A stretch of 64,000 bases of DNA from Rhizomonospora bruguierae (GTDB lineage Bacteria > Actinomycetota > Actinomycetes > Mycobacteriales > Micromonosporaceae), in the NCBI RefSeq assembly GCF_018397995.1, contig NZ_BBQH01000010.1:1-64000 (forward strand). Direction: 5' to 3'. Under the pieces are notes generated by a model. That model saw nothing but the letters and a program-made list of their open reading frames with translations, did not search any database and had not been told where the DNA came from. The translations under genes and the position numbers were made by a program. This document shows, piece after piece, positions 52,917-61,288 of this stretch (position 1 is its first letter; each line of letters opens with the position of its first letter).

Positions 52917-53234
52917 CTAGAGTTCGAACAGGTCGCGGAGGGCGGCGCTGAGCCTGGCCATGCTGGCCCCGGTCACCATGCCGATGCGCTCGGCGCCGGC
53001 CCCCGCGCGCATGCGCCGCATCCGGTTCACCACGACCACCCCGGAGATCGGGTCGGCCTCGGTCAGCGGGATCACGAACGGGGGCAGGTCGGTCGTGCCG
53101 CGCTGGCGGACGATCGGCGCGCAGTAGGGTGCCGTGCGGGGGCGGTCGTTGTGCGCGTCACCGGACAGCACGACGACCCGGTACCGCAGGTCGGTGCCGT
53201 CCTCGCCGATCGTCCAGATCTCGCCCCGGTTCAT
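52917..53234 (-). CDS. PemK/MazF-like protein
   Basis: A 105-residue protein of the PemK/MazF (CcdB-like barrel) family: MNRGEIWTIGEDGTDLRYRVVVLSGD at the N-terminus, YCAPIVRQRGTTDLPPFVIPLTEADPISGVVVVNRMRRM in the middle, and MVTGASMARLSAALRDLFEL at the end. Family toxins cleave mRNA. No antitoxin gene lies upstream on the same strand, so it is either an orphan or a non-toxic relative. The ATG at 53234 is the start of the conserved N-terminus. Confidence 0.82.
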   Translation of the reverse strand: MNRGEIWTIGEDGTDLRYRVVVLSGDAHNDRPRTAPYCAPIVRQRGTTDLPPFVIPLTEADPISGVVVVNRMRRMRAGAGAERIGMVTGASMARLSAALRDLFEL

Positions 53235-53336
53235 GCCGCAGCCACGCACCGATCCTAGACCCGGGCCCCCGCCGACCGGCCGATCGACGCTCGCGCCCCC
53301 GTGCCGGCCACCGGCTGGTCGTGCCGCCGGCCCCGC

Positions 53337-53672
53337 TCAGCCGGGCGTTCGCGGACGCGCTGGGCGCCCGGGGCGGCCGGTCAGGCGAGGGCGTTCGGCC
53401 AGACGGACCAGGGCCGCCTGGCCAGCGACCGGCTCGCCGGTGACCGGCCGGTCCCAGGGGACCGTGCCGGGCAGGTAGCTGAGGATCTCCCGGCCCCGCT
53501 CGTCGACGCCGAGGTAGCGCGGCGCGCCCGGCCAGGCCCACTGTTCGAAGTGGTGGAGCAGGCGGCGGACGAACCTCGGGTCCGGCGGGGGCGGCCGGCG
53601 CACGGTGTGCCCGACCCGGCCCGCGCCGCTGACGAAACCGCCGGGCGCCTCCTCGGCGGGCTCCTTAGGCAT
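53337..53672 (-). pseudogene. Truncated aminoglycoside-phosphotransferase-like gene
   Basis: The 111-codon frame begins like APH/choline-kinase-type phosphotransferases common in actinomycetes (GRVGHTVRRPPPPDP, VRRLLHHFEQWAWPGAPRYLGVDERGREILSYLPGTVPWD), covering the N-terminal lobe strands. The catalytic HxDxxxxN and DxD motifs are missing: after ~85 residues it turns into Pro/Arg-rich sequence. Full family length is about 250-300 residues, so this is a decayed remnant. Confidence 0.7.
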
Positions 53673-53732
53673 TGATGGCCTCCAATGCGAAAGGATGGGC
53701 GCAGCGCAGCCTAGTCCACGAGGGAGCGGTCA

Positions 53733-54356
53733 GTGCGGGAGCAGCCGGTCGAGGTGTGGCTGGACGAGCTGGCGTCCGAGGCGCCGGCACCGGGCGGGGG
53801 TTCGGCCGCCGCGCTGAGCGCCGCCATGGGCGCCGCCCTGGTCGCCATGGTCTGCCAGCTCACCGTCGGTCGGCCCCGGTACGCCGAGCACGCGGCCACG
53901 ATGGCGGACGCCCTGGCCGAGGCCACCGAACTGCGGGAGACGGCGCTGCGCCTGGCCGAGGACGACGCCGCCGCGTTCGGTGCCGTCGCCGAGGCGTACC
54001 GGCTGCCGAAGGGCACCGAGCGGGAGCGGGCCGACCGGTCGGCGGCGATCCAGGCGGCCCTGGCGGACGCGGCCGACGTGCCGCTGCGCACCGCGGCCGT
54101 GGCGGCCGACGTGATCGCCACGGCGGCCCGGGTGCTGCCCGGGGCCAACGTGAACGTGCTCTCGGACGTGGCGGTCGCCGCGGCCACGGCCCGCGCCGCG
54201 CTGGACGCCGCGAGCGTGAACGTCACCGTCAACGTGGCCGCGATGACCGACACCGACCGCGGCGCCGCGCTGACCGCGGCGGTCGGCCACTACGCCCCCG
54301 CGCTGCGCGAGGCGGACCGGATCGTGGCCGAGGTGCGCCAGCGGATCGCCGGATGA
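53733..54356 (+). CDS. fchA: Methenyltetrahydrofolate cyclohydrolase / cyclodeaminase (FchA-like)
   Basis: A 207-residue alpha-helical protein of the formiminotransferase-cyclodeaminase C-domain family. The hallmark EAPAPGGGSAAALSAAMGAALVAMVCQLT is at the N-terminus, followed by DDAAAFGAVAEAYRLPKGTERERADRSAAIQ and ANVNVLSDVAVAAATARAALDAASVNVTVN. It converts 5,10-methenyl-THF to 10-formyl-THF or releases ammonia from formimino-THF. Its stop overlaps folD (ATGA), implying stoichiometric production. Start is GTG after GAGGGAG. Confidence 0.9.
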   Translation: MREQPVEVWLDELASEAPAPGGGSAAALSAAMGAALVAMVCQLTVGRPRYAEHAATMADALAEATELRETALRLAEDDAAAFGAVAEAYRLPKGTERERADRSAAIQAALADAADVPLRTAAVAADVIATAARVLPGANVNVLSDVAVAAATARAALDAASVNVTVNVAAMTDTDRGAALTAAVGHYAPALREADRIVAEVRQRIAG

Positions 54357-55165
54357 GGCTCATCGACGGGCGCGCCATCGCGGCCGGCATCACCGCGCGG
54401 GTCGCCGCCGGGGTGGCGGCGCTGGGCCGCGCACCGGTCCTCGCCGTCGTGGTACCCACGGCGGACGAGGCGACCGCCTGGTACGTCCGGTCGATCGAGC
54501 GGGCCGCCGGCCGGGTGCGCATCGAGTGCCGGGTGGTGCGACCCGCCCCCGGTGACCTGCGCTCCACCCTCGCGGCGCTGTCCGCGGAGCCGGCCGTCGA
54601 CGGCGTCATGTGCCAGGCACCGCTGCCGTCCGGCGTGACCCTGGCGGACGCCGGCGCCCTCATCGACCCCGCCAAGGACGTGGACGGCGCCAACCCGACC
54701 AGCCTCGGCCGGCTCGCCGCCGGCCTGCCCTGCTTCGCCCCGGCCACGGCGGCGGCGGTACTGGAGATCCTGCGCCACGAGCGGGTGCCGCTGGCCGGCG
54801 CCCGGGCGGTCGTGGTCGGCCGCTCGACGGTGGTCGGCAAGCCGGCCGCCCTGCTGCTGCTCGCCGAGCACGCCACCGTGACCGTCTGCCACAGCCGCAC
54901 CGCCGACCTCGCCGCCGAGTGCGCCCGGGCGCGGGTGCTGGTCGCCGCCGTGGGGCGGGCGCACCTGCTCGGCGCGGACCACATCGCACCGGGCGCCACC
55001 GTGATCGACGTGGGGACCAACCCGGGCCCGGACGGTGCGCTCCTCGGGGACGTGGACCCCTCGGGCGCGGACCACGCCGCCGCGCTCACCCCGGTACCGG
55101 GAGGCGTGGGGCCCGTGACGACGGCGCTGCTGCTGCGACACACGCTCGCGGCGGCGGGTCACTGA
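54353..55165 (+). CDS. folD: FolD-like methylene-THF dehydrogenase with altered cyclohydrolase site
   Basis: A 270-residue FolD homologue. The Rossmann motif is VVVGRSTVVGKPAALLLLAEHATVTVCHSRTAD, and CQAPLPSG plus IDPAKDVDGANP keep the Gln and Asp of the active site. In the YxxxK element the sequence is WYVRSIER: Tyr44 is present but the lysine is Ile48. That lysine is essential for the cyclohydrolase reaction in FolD and its human homologue, so only the dehydrogenase activity is expected. The cyclohydrolase would be supplied by the coupled FchA. The 3' end overlaps the hemerythrin gene by 7 nt (convergent). Confidence 0.9.
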   Translation: MRLIDGRAIAAGITARVAAGVAALGRAPVLAVVVPTADEATAWYVRSIERAAGRVRIECRVVRPAPGDLRSTLAALSAEPAVDGVMCQAPLPSGVTLADAGALIDPAKDVDGANPTSLGRLAAGLPCFAPATAAAVLEILRHERVPLAGARAVVVGRSTVVGKPAALLLLAEHATVTVCHSRTADLAAECARARVLVAAVGRAHLLGADHIAPGATVIDVGTNPGPDGALLGDVDPSGADHAAALTPVPGGVGPVTTALLLRHTLAAAGH

Positions 55166-55737
55166 TTCGGGGCGACCTCCTCGACGGCGGACTCGTTGGC
55201 GGCGATGTAGCGCCGGGGGTCCTTGTCCCGGAAGGCCAGCTCCCTGCCCTGCGGGTGCTCACCGTAGAACCGCAGCCACTTGGCCCCCAGTTCGTAGCGC
55301 AGGTCCATGCTGGTCCGCCGCCGGAAGTCCGGCAGCACCTCGTCCTCCTCCTCGGCCAGGTGGTCGCTGTTCTCGGTGCGGGCCGTCCAGACCGCCCGCC
55401 ACCACTCGTCGGAGCCCACCTCGTGCCGGCCCGCCTCGGCCACCGCGTCACGGATCTTGTTGTGGTCCCGGATCGCGTCGTCGGACTCCTCCTCCGGGTC
55501 GCCGCCGCCCTTCTCCTCGCCCCCCTCCCGCGCGGCATCCGGGTCGATCTTGGGCCGGCGCCGGAGCAGCTGCGGGTAGAAGATCTCCTCCTCCGCCTCG
55601 GCGTGGATGTCCAGGTGCAGCGCGAGCGGCTGCCAGATCGCCGCCAACTCCTCCGCGCCCTGCGCGTCGTCCAGGCGGGCGAAGCCGAGCCGGAACGCGT
55701 GGTGGTCGTCCATGATCAACGCGGTGATGTCGTCCAT
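55159..55737 (-). CDS. Hemerythrin HHE-domain protein
   Basis: A 192-residue HHE protein. Predicted di-iron ligands lie in LIMDDHHAFRLGF, LHLDIHAEAEEEIFYPQLL, DAIRDHNKIRDAV and DHLAEEEDEVLPDF. A Gly/Glu-rich loop (~70-90) separates the two halves. A C-terminal WLRFYGEHPQGRELAF segment is conserved in actinobacterial members. It probably binds O2, NO or iron; the role is unknown. ATG 55737 is preferred, with 55746 possible. Confidence 0.88.
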   Translation of the reverse strand: MDDITALIMDDHHAFRLGFARLDDAQGAEELAAIWQPLALHLDIHAEAEEEIFYPQLLRRRPKIDPDAAREGGEEKGGGDPEEESDDAIRDHNKIRDAVAEAGRHEVGSDEWWRAVWTARTENSDHLAEEEDEVLPDFRRRTSMDLRYELGAKWLRFYGEHPQGRELAFRDKDPRRYIAANESAVEEVAPNQ

Positions 55738-55811
55738 ACCGGACATCCTGCCCGGGTTCGCAGCCCCCCGCTCGCGAAGCGTGGATGATTCGCGCCGCCG
55801 CTCCCCGCGCA

Positions 55812-55869
55812 CCGGCAGGCCATGCCCGGCAGGCTGTGCCCCGCAGGCTGTACCCGGCAGGCTGTGCTC
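55812..55869. repeat. Short imperfect tandem repeat downstream of selB
   Basis: Four imperfect units of about 13-15 bp built on GGCAGGCTGTGCCC lie at 55814, 55828, 55843 and 55856. They sit in the 184-bp gap between the hemerythrin-like gene start and the selB stop and can fold into small GC-rich hairpins. No coding is supported. Confidence 0.7.
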
Positions 55870-55924
55870 AAGGGTCCCGCCCGCGAGCCCGTGGTCGGGC
55901 AGGCCGCGCTCCGGGAGGTCGCGG

Positions 55925-57685
55925 TTACCCGCCGGTGACTTCGCGGCGGTCGTCCGCGTGGCGGCGGGTGGCGCCGCGCCGGTCGAGCAGGTCGAGCAGG
56001 GGCAGCGCGACCCGCCGGCTGGTGTCGAGGGCCTGCCGCGCCTGGCTGGTGGTGAACGGCTGGGGCAGGGCACCGAGGATCCGCACCGCCGCCTCGACCG
56101 CGCCGGGCAGCAGCACCACCCCCTCGGCGACCCGGAACAGGGCACCGGCCCGCACGGCCGCGCCGATCTCGCGGGAGCCCAGGCCGAGGGCGGCCAGCCG
56201 GTTCGCGTCGGGCGCCTGGAACGGCGCGGCGGCCAGGTCGGTGCGCAGGACGTCGAGCGCGCGGGCCAGCGCGGGCGGCAGGGCGTCCGCCAGGGCGGCC
56301 CGCCCGACCCGGCCGGCCCGCGCGACCAGCGGCGGCGCCACCAGCGCCGCCACCAGCGCCCGGTCCGGCAGGCCCAGCGCCTGCCGCAGCGCCTCGACCG
56401 GCGCACCCTGCTCCAGCGGGTGCCGCTCGGCGTACCGGGCGACCGCCTCGGCGAGCCGGGCACGCAGCGCCGCCCAGTACTCCGGGTCGGCGAGCCACTC
56501 CCCCGCCACCGGCGCGGCGACGGGCGACACGCCCATCCGCTCCAGGTCCGATTGGCGGACCAGCCCCCGGCGGCGCACCTCGGCGGCCCCGTCCGGACGG
56601 CCCTCCATGGTGGACAGCTCGGCGGCCCGGGCACGGGCCGCTCCCCGCCTGGTCAGCGGCGGGGGCTGCACGTCCAGCACGGTCACGCCGCCCGCGACCC
56701 GCGGCCCCTCCCGCCCCGGATCACGCAGCAGCGCCCGGTCACCCAGGCGCAGCGGCAGCGCCCGGTCCAGCCGCAGCCGGGCGGTATCCGCACCCAGCGG
56801 GCGGACCCGCGCGGTCACCGCCGCCGCGCCGGCGTGCAGGGTCACCTCCGGGGGCAGGTCCGCGACCGCCTCACCGTGCAGGCGCACGTCGATGACGTCC
56901 GCGTACCGGAACCGCCCCGGCGTGAGCAGGGCGTCGCCCCGGGCCACCCGCTCGCGGTCCACCCCGCGCAGGTTCACCGCCACCCGCGCGACCGCGCCGA
57001 TCTCCGCCACGGGCTCGCCCAACGACTGGAGGCCCCGCACCCGGACCGGGCGCCCACCAAGCTCCAACTCGTCGCCGGTCCGCAGGCGACCCGCCCCGAG
57101 GGTGCCGGTGACCACGGTGCCACTCCCCCGGATCGTGAACACCCGGTCCACCCACAGGCGCACCGGCGCCTCCCCGTCGGGTGCGGGAACGCGGGCGAGC
57201 AGCCGGTCCAGGGCCGCCCGCAGGTCGGCCAGGCCCGCACCGGTCGCGCCGCTGACCGCGACCGCCTCGACCGTGCCCAGCGCCGTCCCGGCGATCCGGT
57301 CCAGCGCCTCCTTCATCGGCGGCTCCGGGTCGGCCAGGTCCGAGCGGGTCACCGCCAGCAGCCCGTGCCGGACCCCGAGCGCGTCCAGCGCCGCCAAGTG
57401 CTCCGCCGACTGCGGCATCCACCCCTCGTCCGCCGCCACCACGATCATGGCCGCCGGCACCGGCCCCACGCCGGCCAGCATGTTCGGCACGAAGCGCTCG
57501 TGCCCCGGCACGTCCACGAACGCCACGGTGCCGCCGGCCGGCAGCCGGGTCCAGGCGAAGCCCAGATCGATGGTCATCCCCCGGCGGCGCTCCTCCGCCC
57601 ACCGGTCCGGCTCCATTCCGGTCAGCGCCCGGACCAGCGTGGACTTGCCGTGGTCCACGTGCCCGGCGGTCGCGACGACGTGCAC
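55925..57685 (-). CDS. selB: Selenocysteine-specific elongation factor SelB
   Basis: A 586-residue GTPase. The G-domain motifs are GHVDHGKSTLVRAL, DLGFAW, VDVPGHERFVPNML and TRSDLAD. Elongation-factor domains II and III follow (FTIRGSGTVVTGTLGAG, RGDALLTPGRFRYADVIDVRLHG). C-terminal winged helices include RRGLVRQSDLERMGVSP and PFTTSQARQALDTSRRVALPLLDLLDRRG, which bind the SECIS hairpin. It delivers Sec-tRNA to UGA codons. The GTG start follows the selA TAG directly. Confidence 0.95.
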   Translation of the reverse strand: MHVVATAGHVDHGKSTLVRALTGMEPDRWAEERRRGMTIDLGFAWTRLPAGGTVAFVDVPGHERFVPNMLAGVGPVPAAMIVVAADEGWMPQSAEHLAALDALGVRHGLLAVTRSDLADPEPPMKEALDRIAGTALGTVEAVAVSGATGAGLADLRAALDRLLARVPAPDGEAPVRLWVDRVFTIRGSGTVVTGTLGAGRLRTGDELELGGRPVRVRGLQSLGEPVAEIGAVARVAVNLRGVDRERVARGDALLTPGRFRYADVIDVRLHGEAVADLPPEVTLHAGAAAVTARVRPLGADTARLRLDRALPLRLGDRALLRDPGREGPRVAGGVTVLDVQPPPLTRRGAARARAAELSTMEGRPDGAAEVRRRGLVRQSDLERMGVSPVAAPVAGEWLADPEYWAALRARLAEAVARYAERHPLEQGAPVEALRQALGLPDRALVAALVAPPLVARAGRVGRAALADALPPALARALDVLRTDLAAAPFQAPDANRLAALGLGSREIGAAVRAGALFRVAEGVVLLPGAVEAAVRILGALPQPFTTSQARQALDTSRRVALPLLDLLDRRGATRRHADDRREVTGG

Positions 57686-58957
57686 CTAGCCCCCCACCGC
57701 GGCGATCGCCTTGACCAGGTCCGCGTCCCGGCCCGGCGGCACGCAGCGCAGGTCCAGCAGGAGCCGGCCCTTCTCCACCCGACCGAGCACCGGCGGGTCG
57801 CCCAGCCGCAGCGGCACCGAATACCGCTCGGGCAGCGCCACGGCCCAGGACGCCAACTCCACACCGGGCGCTCCCCCGCCACCCACGACGGAGACACTCG
57901 CCACCGCCACCCCGCCGCCCAGCGTCGCGATCTCCTCGGCCCGCCGCCGCAGCCCCTCGGGATCGGCGCGCAGCGCCTCCCAGGTCGGGTTGCCCGGCCC
58001 GCGCAGCGTCGCCTCCAGCGCCGCCAGGGTCAGCTTGTCCACCCGCAGCGCCCGGGCCAGCGGGTGCCGCCGCAGCCGCTCCACCAGCGCCGCCGCGCCC
58101 AGCAGCAGCCCCGCCTGCGGGCCGCCGAGCAACTTGTCCCCGCTCGCGGTGACCAGCGCCGCCCCCGCCCGCAGCGCCGACGCCGCGTCCGGCTCCGCCG
58201 GCAGCAGCGGGTCGGGCCCGAGCAGCCCCGAACCGATGTCCACCACGACCGGCGCGTCGAGCGTCGCGAGCCGGTTCACCGGTACGGCTGACGTGAACCC
58301 GGTGACCACGAAGTTCGACGGGTGCACCTTCAGCACGAACCCCGTCTCCGGGCCGACCGCGGCGGCGTAGTCCGCCAGTGTGGTCCGGTTCGTGGTGCCC
58401 ACCTCGCGCAGCCGCGCCCCGGTGCTCGCCAGCAGGTCGGGCAGGCGGAACCCGTCCCCGATCTCCACCAGTTCGCCCCGGCTCACCACGATCTCCCGCC
58501 CCGTCGCGAGCGCCGTCGCGGCCAGCACCAGCGCCGCCGCCCCGTTGTTCACCACGTGCACGGCGGCTGCGTCCGGCACCGCCGCCGCCAGCGCCGCCAG
58601 CGCCGTACGCCCCCGGCGCGCCCGCCGCCCGTCCGCCAGACTCAACTCCACGTCCGTGTGCCCGGCCGCCCCCACCACCGCCTCGACCGCCGACGCCGAC
58701 AGCGGCGCTCGCCCCAGGTTGGTGTGCAGCACGACCCCGGTCGCGTTGATCACGGGCCGCAGCCCGGTCGCCGGCAACGCGTCGAGGGCCGCCGCCACCA
58801 CCGCCTCGGGCCCGATCTCCCCCCGCCGCACGCGCTCCTGCGCCACGCCGACCGCGCCCTTCACGGCCGCCCGCCCCAGCCGGGCGAGCGGACCCGCCAG
58901 GCGCGGATCGGCCAGCACCACATCGGTACGCGGCACCCGCCGCCGCGGATCGGTCAC
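57686..58957 (-). CDS. selA: L-seryl-tRNA(Sec) selenium transferase SelA
   Basis: A 423-residue PLP enzyme. INATGVVLHTNLGRAPLS and GRRARRGRTALAALAAAV are typical, the PLP lysine is in TASGDKLLGGPQAGLL, and VDIGSGLL and RALRVDKLTLAALEATL are conserved. It converts Ser-tRNA(Sec) to Sec-tRNA(Sec) using selenophosphate from SelD. AAAGGA precedes the GTG start. It is coupled to selB on the same strand, and its substrate tRNA gene lies ~110 bp upstream. Confidence 0.95.
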   Translation of the reverse strand: MTDPRRRVPRTDVVLADPRLAGPLARLGRAAVKGAVGVAQERVRRGEIGPEAVVAAALDALPATGLRPVINATGVVLHTNLGRAPLSASAVEAVVGAAGHTDVELSLADGRRARRGRTALAALAAAVPDAAAVHVVNNGAAALVLAATALATGREIVVSRGELVEIGDGFRLPDLLASTGARLREVGTTNRTTLADYAAAVGPETGFVLKVHPSNFVVTGFTSAVPVNRLATLDAPVVVDIGSGLLGPDPLLPAEPDAASALRAGAALVTASGDKLLGGPQAGLLLGAAALVERLRRHPLARALRVDKLTLAALEATLRGPGNPTWEALRADPEGLRRRAEEIATLGGGVAVASVSVVGGGGAPGVELASWAVALPERYSVPLRLGDPPVLGRVEKGRLLLDLRCVPPGRDADLVKAIAAVGG

Positions 58958-59068
58958 CCGACCATCCTTTCCGCAAGGTCACCAGCGTCGCCGGTTTCGT
59001 CGCCCCGCCCTGCTGGCCCGGCCGCCCGGCCTTATCGGCGGCGGCGGACGGCGGCGGTGGACATGACG

Positions 59069-59164
59069 TGGCGGAGGCGGACGGGAATCGAACCCGCCTG
59101 ACCCGGGTCCCGGGTCACACCGGTTTTGAAGACCGGGAGGGGCACCAGCCACCTGAACGCCTCC
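59069..59164 (-). tRNA. selC: tRNA-Sec (anticodon UCA)
   Basis: A 96-nt gene on the minus strand including an encoded CCA. The acceptor is GGAGGCG paired with CGCCTCC, with G as discriminator. The anticodon loop CUUCAAA gives anticodon UCA (59127-59129). The variable arm is long and self-complementary (TGACCCGG.CCGGGTCA), and the T arm carries GGGTTCGATTCCC. Length, long variable arm and UCA anticodon identify selenocysteine tRNA. It lies between selA and selD. Confidence 0.95.
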
Positions 59165-59223
59165 GCTGGCACCCTAACGCGTAACCCCTGCCGACGCGCC
59201 CGGTGAGGTGACAGAGTCGGGGC

Positions 59224-60252
59224 ATGACGACCACGCAGGCGCAGACGGGGCAGCCGACCAGACTCACCCAGTACGCGCACGGCGGCGGCTGTGCGTGCAA
59301 GATTCCGCCCGGCGAGTTGGAGGCGGTGGTCGCCGGCATCACCGGCGGCGGGCCCGCGGCCGAGGGCCACGACGACCTGCTGGTCGGGCTGGACGGCGGC
59401 GACGACGCGGCGGTCGTGCGGATCATGCCGTCGGCGGCCGTCGTGGCGACCGTCGACTTCTTCACCCCGGTGGTCGACGACGCGTACGACTGGGGGCGCA
59501 TCGCCGCCGCCAACGCGCTTTCCGATGTGTACGCGATGGGTGGTACGCCCGTGGTGGCGGTGAACCTGCTGTGCTGGCCCCGGGGTGTCCTGCCGATGGA
59601 GTTGGCGGCGGAGGTGCTGCGGGGCGGCGTCGCGGTGGCGCGCGAGGCCGCGTGCCATGTGGCCGGCGGGCACAGTGTGGACGATCCGGAGCCCAAGTAC
59701 GGCATGGCGGTGACCGGCCTGGCGGAGCCGGACCGGCTGCTGCGCAACGACGCGGGCCGGCCGGGGTTGCCGCTGACGTTGACGAAGCCGCTGGGCATCG
59801 GCGTGCTGAACAGCCGGCACAAGGCGACCGGCGAGGTGTTCCCGCAGGCGGTCGCGGCGATGACCACCCTGAACCGGGACGCGGCCAGGGCCGCGGTGGA
59901 GAAGGGCGCCACCTGCGCCACGGACGTGACCGGCTTCGGGCTGCTCGGGCACCTGCACAAGCTGGCCCGCGCCAGCGGCGTCACCGCGTACCTCGACGCG
60001 CGGGCGGTCCCGTACCTGGATGGCGCGCGCGATGCCCTCGCCCGGGGCTACGTGAGCGGCGGCACGAGAAGGAACCTGGACTGGGTGCGCCCGCACCTGG
60101 CGGCGGGCGGCGTCGCCGAGGACGACCTGCTACTGCTGGCGGACGCGCAAACCTCCGGCGGGCTGCTGGTGGCCGGCGAGGTGCCCGGCCACCCGGTCGT
60201 CGGCGACCTGCGGCCCGCCCGGCCCGACGGGGTCACGATCGTGCTGAGGTGA
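59224..60252 (+). CDS. selD: Selenophosphate synthetase SelD
   Basis: A 342-residue enzyme making selenophosphate from selenide and ATP. The N-terminal catalytic segment is HGGGCACKIPP; it has Cys (not Sec) at the active position, and the Lys is kept. GDDAAVVRI, FFTPVVDDAYDWGRIAAANALSDVYAMGG, NLLCWPRG, AGGHSVDDPEPKYG, and CATDVTGFGLLGHLHKLA are family motifs. It diverges from selA and the tRNA-Sec gene and converges with the NrfD gene. The product feeds SelA. Confidence 0.95.
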   Translation: MTTTQAQTGQPTRLTQYAHGGGCACKIPPGELEAVVAGITGGGPAAEGHDDLLVGLDGGDDAAVVRIMPSAAVVATVDFFTPVVDDAYDWGRIAAANALSDVYAMGGTPVVAVNLLCWPRGVLPMELAAEVLRGGVAVAREAACHVAGGHSVDDPEPKYGMAVTGLAEPDRLLRNDAGRPGLPLTLTKPLGIGVLNSRHKATGEVFPQAVAAMTTLNRDAARAAVEKGATCATDVTGFGLLGHLHKLARASGVTAYLDARAVPYLDGARDALARGYVSGGTRRNLDWVRPHLAAGGVAEDDLLLLADAQTSGGLLVAGEVPGHPVVGDLRPARPDGVTIVLR

Positions 60253-60286
60253 TCTTCCCCGGTTCGGTGGGGGCCTCCGTCCGCGG

Positions 60287-61288
60287 CTACGTGTCGGTGC
60301 TCGTTTTCGGCCCCCGCGCGGCCCGCCGCTCCCGCTGCGGGACAACGACGTACTTCGGGTCGACGGCGGAGGCGATGCCGCCCTCGAAGATGCCGAACCG
60401 GGTCGCCAGCGACGCCGTGAGCAGCGCCGCGCCGGACAGCGCGGACAGCACCCGGCTGCGCCGCCCGAGCAGCGCGCCGGCCACCCCGGCGGCGGTCAGG
60501 GCGCGCCCGGTGCGCAGCAGCCGGCCGGCCTTGCCGGTCCGGTACGGCTCGCTCAGCAGCCCGAGCCGCGTCTCCACCCGGTGCGCCGCGGCCAGTTCCA
60601 GGGCGGCGCCCGCCACCGCCATCCGACGGGCCGGGCCGGCCTGCTCGGGCGGCGCGGCGAGCAGGCCCACGCCGGCGCCGCTGGCCAGCGCGCTCCCCGC
60701 GAACACGAACGGCAGTTGGGGGTACGCCTCGTGCCAGGACGGCATGGCGGTGTCCGCGAGCAGCACCCCGGTGTACGTGGCGAGCGCCGGCGCGGCGGCC
60801 GCGGCGCCCAGCCCGGCCAGGCGGCCGGCCGGTGGCAGGGCGCGGCGGGCCAGGCCGAGCGCGCCGCGCCGCGGCAGGTACCCGGCCAGCTCGCCGGCCG
60901 CGGCCAGCCCGGCCGCCGGTCCGAACGCGGCCAGGATCCAGGTGCCCACCGACATCGGTGAGGTGGGTTTGGCGACCCGCAGCATGTGGTGGAAGCGGCC
61001 GGGCCGGCCGAGGTCGTGGATGAGGAAGTAGGTGCCGGCGCCGATCGCGCCCAGCGCGGCCAGCCGCCCCGCCCGGCGCAGCGCCGGCCGGCCGGTGAGG
61101 TCGCCGCCGGCAGCCAGCAGCGCGGAGCCGCCGGCGACGCCGCCGGCGAACAGGTACGCCGGGATGTCGTACCGCCAGGTCGGCCGCTTGAGGATCGGGC
61201 GGCCGTAGTACGAGCGGAACTCCGCCCGGGGCACCATGACCCGGTCCCCGCCGGGCCCCCGCCGCGGGCGTCGCTCCACGGACGTCAT
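60287..61288 (-). CDS. nrfD: NrfD-like membrane subunit of formate dehydrogenase
   Basis: A 333-residue polytopic membrane protein of the NrfD/PsrC family. EFRSYYGRPILKRPTWRYDIPAYLFAGGVAGGSALLAAGGDLTG opens the protein, and FLIHDLGRPGRFHHMLRVAKPTSPMSVGTWILAAFG and VLLADTAMPSWHEAYPQLPFVFAGSALASGAG follow; about eight hydrophobic segments are present. It anchors the complex and passes electrons to quinone. The ATG at 61288 overlaps the Fe-S subunit stop (ATGA). Confidence 0.92.
   Translation of the reverse strand: MTSVERRPRRGPGGDRVMVPRAEFRSYYGRPILKRPTWRYDIPAYLFAGGVAGGSALLAAGGDLTGRPALRRAGRLAALGAIGAGTYFLIHDLGRPGRFHHMLRVAKPTSPMSVGTWILAAFGPAAGLAAAGELAGYLPRRGALGLARRALPPAGRLAGLGAAAAAPALATYTGVLLADTAMPSWHEAYPQLPFVFAGSALASGAGVGLLAAPPEQAGPARRMAVAGAALELAAAHRVETRLGLLSEPYRTGKAGRLLRTGRALTAAGVAGALLGRRSRVLSALSGAALLTASLATRFGIFEGGIASAVDPKYVVVPQRERRAARGPKTSTDT

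Noticed and set aside
59224-60252. SelD as a selenoprotein
   Set aside because: The active-site segment reads Cys-Ala-Cys-Lys with no TGA codon, so this is the Cys form.
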